Positions 60,011 to 64,000 of a stretch of DNA of 64,000 nucleotides are shown in pieces. The notes below the pieces were generated by a model. The model made no database searches, was not told the DNA's origin, and saw nothing but the letters and a program-made list of their open reading frames with translations. Source of the DNA: JAOUEA01 sp963825635 (GTDB lineage: Bacteria; Actinomycetota; UBA4738; HRBIN12); the NCBI GenBank assembly GCA_963825635.1, contig CAWGTU010000004.1, positions 76,717-140,716 on the forward strand, in the 5' to 3' direction. A program made the position numbers and the translations under genes. The first letter of the stretch is position 1; every line of letters begins with the position of its first letter.

Positions 60011-61402
60011 CGAACCGTCTCCTCGTGGTCGGTCGGCGCGTGCTCGGTCGCGGCGATCAGGCGATCGGCGGTCTCGTTCGCGGCGCGCACGCAGTCGGGC
60101 ACCCCCACACCGTCGTAGGCCTGACCCACCACGACGATACCGGGGGGCAGGCCCTCGCGGATGCGCGCGACACGCTCGAGGTGGCCCACCTCGTACTGCG
60201 GCATCGACGCGGGCCATCGCACGACCGTGGCGCGCTCGGGCATGTCGGGCAACCGCACGACGGCCGCGAGATGCCGGGCGCAGGCTTCGACGATGTCGGC
60301 ATCGTCGGCGTCGAGGACGTCCTCCTCCCCGACCGCGCCGACGTAGCAGCGCACGACCGCCCTCGTGCCGAACGGCCTCGCTCGGCCACTTGCTGCTGAG
60401 CCACGTGGCGGCCGTCATCGGCGCCTTGCCTCGCGGCACGACGAAGCCCGTCCCGTCCGGCAGGCCCGGCTGCGTGCCCTCGGGGTAGACCATCAGCACC
60501 ACCGCGGTCGAGGCGTACGCGATGCCGGCGAGATCTGCGGCCACGGCGGGCGCGGCGGCGGTGAGCAGCCTCGACGCCTCGTGGGCCGGGGTGGCGAGCA
60601 CGACCGCATCGGCCTCGATCGCGTCGCCCCCGTCGAGCGCGACCCTTCCCGTCTCGACGGACGTCACCGCCGCACCCGTTCGCACGCGGCCGGCCAGACG
60701 GGCGGCGAGCTCGTCGGTCAGCCGCTGTACGCCGCCGCGGGGTCGCACGAACATGGGGCCGAGCTGCGACCGGCGCGCCAGCTTCGACGTCGCCTGCGAC
60801 CCGCGGAAGAGGCTCCCCTGCGCCCGTTCCCACGCCACGAGGTCCGGGAACGTCGCCTGCACGCTCAGCCGGTCGACGTCGCCGGCGTAGAGGCCGGCGA
60901 GCAGCGGGCCCACCGCGAGGTCGGTCGCCTCGTCGCCGAACCGCCGCCGCAGCAGCGAACCGAGCGACTCGTCGCCGTCGCCCTTGCGGGCCTTCCGCAC
61001 GAGATCCTGGGCGGCGCGGCGCTTCCCGGCCGCGGACAGACCCGGCCACCGGAAGAGGTCGCCGACGTCGCCGGGGATGCCGAACGGCGCGTCCTTCAGC
61101 AGCGGCACGAGGCCGGAGTCGGTCCACAGGTACGCGCCCGACGACCCCGGGACCTCGAGCTCGATGCCGAGCTCCCTGCAGAGCTCGACCGCCCACGGCT
61201 TACGAGCGAGGAACGAGTCGGCGCCGGCCGGCAGCGTCAGGTCGCCGACGTCGACGCTGCTGAGCTTGCCGCCGGGCCTCGCACCGGCCTCCAGGACCGT
61301 GACGTCGACCGCTGGGTCGGCCTGCGCGAGGCGGTGCGCGACGGTGAGGCCCGTGACCCCGCCGCCGACGACCACGACCCGCCGAGCACCCGCCGCGCTC
61401 AC
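60007..61402 (-). CDS. hemY: Coproporphyrinogen III oxidase (HemY/CgoX-type), with one frameshift
   Basis: FAD enzyme oxidising coproporphyrinogen III to coproporphyrin III. GTG at 61402 overlaps the hemH stop. FAD motif VVVVGGGVTGLTVAHRLAQ, then VLEAGARPGGKL, GPLLAGLYAGDVDRLSV and ATFPDLVAWER. After TAATWLSSKWPSEA near 60383-60377 the frame must move one base to continue FGTRAVVRCYVGAVGEED, EVGHLERVARIREGLPPG and VVVGQAYDGVGVPDCVRA. The corrected protein is 464 residues, normal length. The shift lies about 450 bases from those in hemQ. Confidence 0.9.
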
Positions 61403-62382
61403 CCCACCGGCACCTGCGCCATGTGGTCGCGCACGACCTGGGCGAGCACGTCGAGGTACTCGGGATCGGCGTTGGGCATGCGCGTGCGAGCGAACGTGAC
61501 GCCGGCCTCCTCGGCGATCTGCTTCGCCTCGATGTCGAGGTCGTAGAGCACCTCGAGGTGGTCGGCCACGAACCCGGCGCTGCAGACGAGCACCGCGGGA
61601 TGACCCTGCATCGCGAGCTGCTGGATCACGTCCTCGACGGGCGGGCCCCACCACGGATCGGCGGTGCGTCCCGCGCTCTGCCACGCGATCAGGACGTGCT
61701 CGAGCCCCAGCCGTTCGGCGACGAGGTCGGCGGTCTCCTGCAGCCCGTCACGGTAGCGGCACGAGTCGTCGCAGTCGCAGTACTTGCAGCGCTGTGAGCC
61801 GTCATCGAGCGTGCGCACCGGCAGCGAATGCGCGCTGAAGATCACGGCGGCGCCGTCGCGCACGTCGTCGGGCAGACCCTCGAGCCCCTCGCGCACGCGA
61901 TCCGCGAGGAACGCGATGAACGCCGGGTGGTCGTGGTAGCTGCGCACGTACGTGAACCGGGGGGTCTCGCCGTGGTCCTCGACCGCACGCTGCACGCGCT
62001 CGACGTAGGTCTCGACCGACATCCCCGACCAGTGCGGCGCCATCACGATGCCGATGCCACGTTCGATGCCTTCCTCGCGCATGCGTGCCACCCCTTCGGG
62101 GATGAACGGCGGCGAGTGCTTCATCCCGAGGTACGCACGGTAGGTGTTCCCGTCGGCGTCGGCGTTCAGCCGCTCGACGATGCCGTCGGCCTGCGTCGCC
62201 GTCGTCTCCCCGAGCGGGAAGACGTTCCCGATCGCCTCGTAGCGATCCTTCAGCTCCTGCAGGTGCTCGGGCGTCGGCGGACGGCCGCCGCGGATATCGG
62301 TGTAGTAGCGCTCGATGTCGTCGGGACCTGCGGCCGTGCCATAGGCCATCACGAGCACGCCGATCGGTGGAGCCTCGGTCAC
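61399..62382 (-). CDS. hemH: Coproporphyrin ferrochelatase with internal cysteine cluster
   Basis: 327 residues. It inserts Fe2+ into coproporphyrin III. GTG at 62382 overlapping the hemE stop. VLVMAYGTAAGPDDIERYY opens the protein; the catalytic His185 is in IFSAHSLPVRT; the C-terminal half has AWQSAGRTADPWWGPPVED. Between His185 and DGLQETADLVAERLG there is CKYCDCDDSC (C199, C202, C204, C208), a C-x2-C-x-C-x3-C cluster likely to bind [2Fe-2S]. Microbial ferrochelatases with [2Fe-2S] are known; an internal placement of all four ligands is the less common form. Confidence 0.95.
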   Translation of the reverse strand: MTEAPPIGVLVMAYGTAAGPDDIERYYTDIRGGRPPTPEHLQELKDRYEAIGNVFPLGETTATQADGIVERLNADADGNTYRAYLGMKHSPPFIPEGVARMREEGIERGIGIVMAPHWSGMSVETYVERVQRAVEDHGETPRFTYVRSYHDHPAFIAFLADRVREGLEGLPDDVRDGAAVIFSAHSLPVRTLDDGSQRCKYCDCDDSCRYRDGLQETADLVAERLGLEHVLIAWQSAGRTADPWWGPPVEDVIQQLAMQGHPAVLVCSAGFVADHLEVLYDLDIEAKQIAEEAGVTFARTRMPNADPEYLDVLAQVVRDHMAQVPVG

Positions 62383-63425
62383 TGGGGCTTCCTTTCGGTC
62401 TCTGCATGGACGAAGTCGACGAGGCGCGCGAGGGCGTCGGGCGGGGTGTCGGGGAGCACGCCGTGCCCGAGGTTGAAGACGTGGCCGTCGCGGCCGCCGG
62501 CCCGGCGCAGCACCTCGAGCGTCTTGCGCTCCACGACCTCCCACGGCGCGCCGAGCACGGCGGGGTCGAGGTTCCCCTGAAGGGCGCGGTCGTGGCCGAC
62601 CCGATCCCAGGCCTCGTCGAGCGGCACGCGCCAGTCGACGCCGAGGACCTGTCCGCCCGAGACCGCCATCTCGCCGAGCAGCTCCCCGGTGCCGACGCCG
62701 AAATGGATCACGGGCACGCCGAGATCGGCGAGCCCTGAGAAGACCCGCGACATGTGCGGTTGCACGCGGCGCCGGTAATCGTCGCGGTCGAGCGCACCGA
62801 CCCATGAGTCGAAGACCTGCAGCACCTGGGCGCCGGCTTCCACCTGCGCGCGCAGGTGTGGCACGACGATCGCAACGAGCGCGCGCATCAGGGCGTCCCA
62901 CATGACGTGATCGCCGTGCATCAGCGCCTTCGTGCGCTCGTGGGTGCGGCTGGGGCCGCCTTCGATCAGGTAGCTCGCCAGCGTGAACGGCGCGCCTGCG
63001 AACCCGATCAGGGGCACGGTGAGCTCCTCGCGCAGCAGACGGATCGCCTCGAGAGCCTCGGGCACGTCCTGCGACGGCTCGAGCGGGCGCAGCCGGTCGA
63101 CGTCGGCCGCCGAGCGCACCGGCGTGTCGACCACCGGCCCCCGCCCGGGCTCGATGCGCACGTCGATGCCGACGCCGGCGAGCGGCACCATGATGTCGCT
63201 GAACACGATCGCCGCGTCGAGGTCCATGCGCCGCAGCGGCTGCAGCGTGATCTCGACGACCTGGGCCGGATCCTTGCAAGTCTCGAGGATGTCGCGATCC
63301 CCGCGCAGCTCCCGATACTCCGGCAGGTATCGGCCGGCCTGGCGCATGAACCACACGGGCGTGCGGTCGACGCTCTGCAGTCGGCAGGCGCGCAGGAAGC
63401 GGTCACGGAAGGGAACGGAGCTCAC
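62379..63425 (-). CDS. hemE: Uroporphyrinogen decarboxylase
   Basis: 348 residues. It converts uroporphyrinogen III to coproporphyrinogen III, the branch-point substrate. Signature PVWFMRQAGRYLPEYRELRG, then AIVFSDIMVPLAG, GFAGAPFTLASYLIEGG, VQVFDSWVG-like VLQVFDSWVGAL and HVFNLGHGVLPDTPPD. GTG start with TAGACT six bases upstream. First gene of the hemE-hemH-hemY-hemQ operon, all joined by four-base stop/start overlaps. Confidence 0.97.
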   Translation of the reverse strand: MSSVPFRDRFLRACRLQSVDRTPVWFMRQAGRYLPEYRELRGDRDILETCKDPAQVVEITLQPLRRMDLDAAIVFSDIMVPLAGVGIDVRIEPGRGPVVDTPVRSAADVDRLRPLEPSQDVPEALEAIRLLREELTVPLIGFAGAPFTLASYLIEGGPSRTHERTKALMHGDHVMWDALMRALVAIVVPHLRAQVEAGAQVLQVFDSWVGALDRDDYRRRVQPHMSRVFSGLADLGVPVIHFGVGTGELLGEMAVSGGQVLGVDWRVPLDEAWDRVGHDRALQGNLDPAVLGAPWEVVERKTLEVLRRAGGRDGHVFNLGHGVLPDTPPDALARLVDFVHAETERKPQ

Positions 63426-63431
63426 GCGTCC

Positions 63432-63437
63432 AGTCTA
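63432..63437 (-). promoter_or_regulatory. -10 hexamer TAGACT before hemE
   Basis: Six bases before the GTG at 63425; predicted leaderless promoter of the late haem operon. Confidence 0.5.
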
Positions 63438-63501
63438 CGGAGCGGCGGGAACCGAACCTCTGCGTCGGCCTCGCTAGGGTTGACGCAGGAGGTGTCGCGA
63501 T

Positions 63502-64000
63502 ATGACGGGACGGTTGGACGGCAAGCACGTGGTCGTGCTGCTGGCAGAGGGCTTCGAGGATCTCGAGTTCCACGTGCCGCTGATGCGGCTGCAGGAGGAA
63601 GGCGCCGACGTCACGGTCGCGGGCATCACGACCGACGAGGTCGCGGGAAAGCATGGGCTGCTCGCCTCGGCCGACACGGCGGTCGATGCGATCGACGGTT
63701 CGGCCTACGACGCGGTCGTCGTGCCCGGCGGGTGGGCTCCCGACAAGCTCCGTCGGTTCGACTCGGTGAAGGACCTCGTGCGAGGCGCGCACGAGCGCGG
63801 CGCGATCGTCGGCATGATCTGCCACGCCGGCTGGGTCGGCATCTCGGCCGGCATCGTCAAGGGGGTGCACGCGACGGGCTCGATCGGCATCAAGGACGAT
63901 CTCGAGAACGCCGGCGCGACGTGGGTCGACGAGCCTGCCTTCCGCGACGGGAACATCGTCTGGGGCCGGGTCGTCGAGGACATCCCCGACTTCTGCCGCG
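63502..64000 (+). CDS. DJ-1/PfpI-family glutamine-amidotransferase-like protein (partial)
   Basis: The gene continues beyond the right edge; 166 residues are visible. GKHVVVLLAEGFEDLEFHVP gives the conserved Glu of the family, and GMICHAGWVGISAGIVKG the nucleophile elbow with Cys followed by His. VVPGGWAPDKLRRF is typical of PfpI/YhbO proteins. Members act as deglycases, chaperones or peptidases; which applies is unknown. AGGAGG at 63487-63492 lies nine bases before the ATG. Divergent from hemE. Confidence 0.9.
   Translation, partial: MTGRLDGKHVVVLLAEGFEDLEFHVPLMRLQEEGADVTVAGITTDEVAGKHGLLASADTAVDAIDGSAYDAVVVPGGWAPDKLRRFDSVKDLVRGAHERGAIVGMICHAGWVGISAGIVKGVHATGSIGIKDDLENAGATWVDEPAFRDGNIVWGRVVEDIPDFCR

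Overview
The window is about 70% G+C chromosomal DNA from a bacterium of the Actinomycetota, probably outside the well-studied Streptomyces/Mycobacterium groups. Evidence: very high GC, many GTG starts, the hemA-hemC-hemD-hemB-hemL order, the coproporphyrin branch of haem synthesis (hemE, hemH, hemY, hemQ), an IclR regulator divergent from leuCD, an MptB-like polyprenol-dependent mannosyltransferase, a two-domain GNAT resembling MshD, a small SRP RNA beside dnaX, and many apparently leaderless genes with a TANNNT hexamer 6-8 bases before the start codon. The species cannot be named from sequence alone.

Layout. 0-4.1 kb (minus): MOSC protein, S9 peptidase, aspartokinase and a gene cut by the left edge. 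4.2-7.1 kb (plus): zinc alcohol dehydrogenase, then an ECF sigma factor coupled to a DUF4349 membrane protein. 7.0-10.3 kb (minus): SRP RNA, dnaX (frameshifted), recR and a DUF4272-like gene. 10.4-20.6 kb: AlkP-superfamily phosphodiesterase with an apparently permuted fold, GNATs, HAD phosphatase, two tRNA-Ser, SGNH hydrolase, cyclic-nucleotide-binding protein, tadA, a zinc metallopeptidase and pncB firing from one shared promoter, and secreted or membrane proteins. 20.6-23.6 kb: leuD-leuC facing an IclR regulator across two palindromic operators. 23.6-33.3 kb: mannosyltransferase, aldo/keto reductase, MFS transporter, tRNA-Arg, Bcp peroxiredoxin, a KhtT/KhtU-like antiporter pair, an ABC exporter with its TetR regulator, then a tRNA-like relic beside a broken ribokinase. 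33.3-39.6 kb: a 1139-residue cyclase/AAA/TPR protein, tRNA-Ser(GCU), an FAD oxidoreductase and a P1 peptidase.

39.7-44.9 kb holds the early haem operon hemA-C-D-B-L (glutamyl-tRNA to uroporphyrinogen III). 45-50.6 kb: PAS protein, SulP transporter and two tandem PYROXD2/CrtI-like oxidoreductases. 50.8-59.3 kb: zinc-ribbon membrane protein with a YihY protein, msrA, two coupled CDGSH iron-sulfur proteins, a UvrD-type helicase under a perfect LexA box, HAD hydrolase, hemolysin-III protein and PPK2. 59.3-63.4 kb (minus) holds the late haem operon hemE-hemH-hemY-hemQ, which with the first cluster covers the whole coproporphyrin route. A DJ-1/PfpI gene runs off the right edge.

Notable points: single-base frameshifts in dnaX, hemY and hemQ (two), which look like sequence errors or very recent damage; a bidirectional leaderless promoter at 16970-16986; well-formed operators before leuCD/IclR and the ABC-TetR module; an internal cysteine cluster in HemH; and an apparent integration scar at 32.6-33.3 kb. 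No CRISPR array, insertion sequence or intact prophage was seen.
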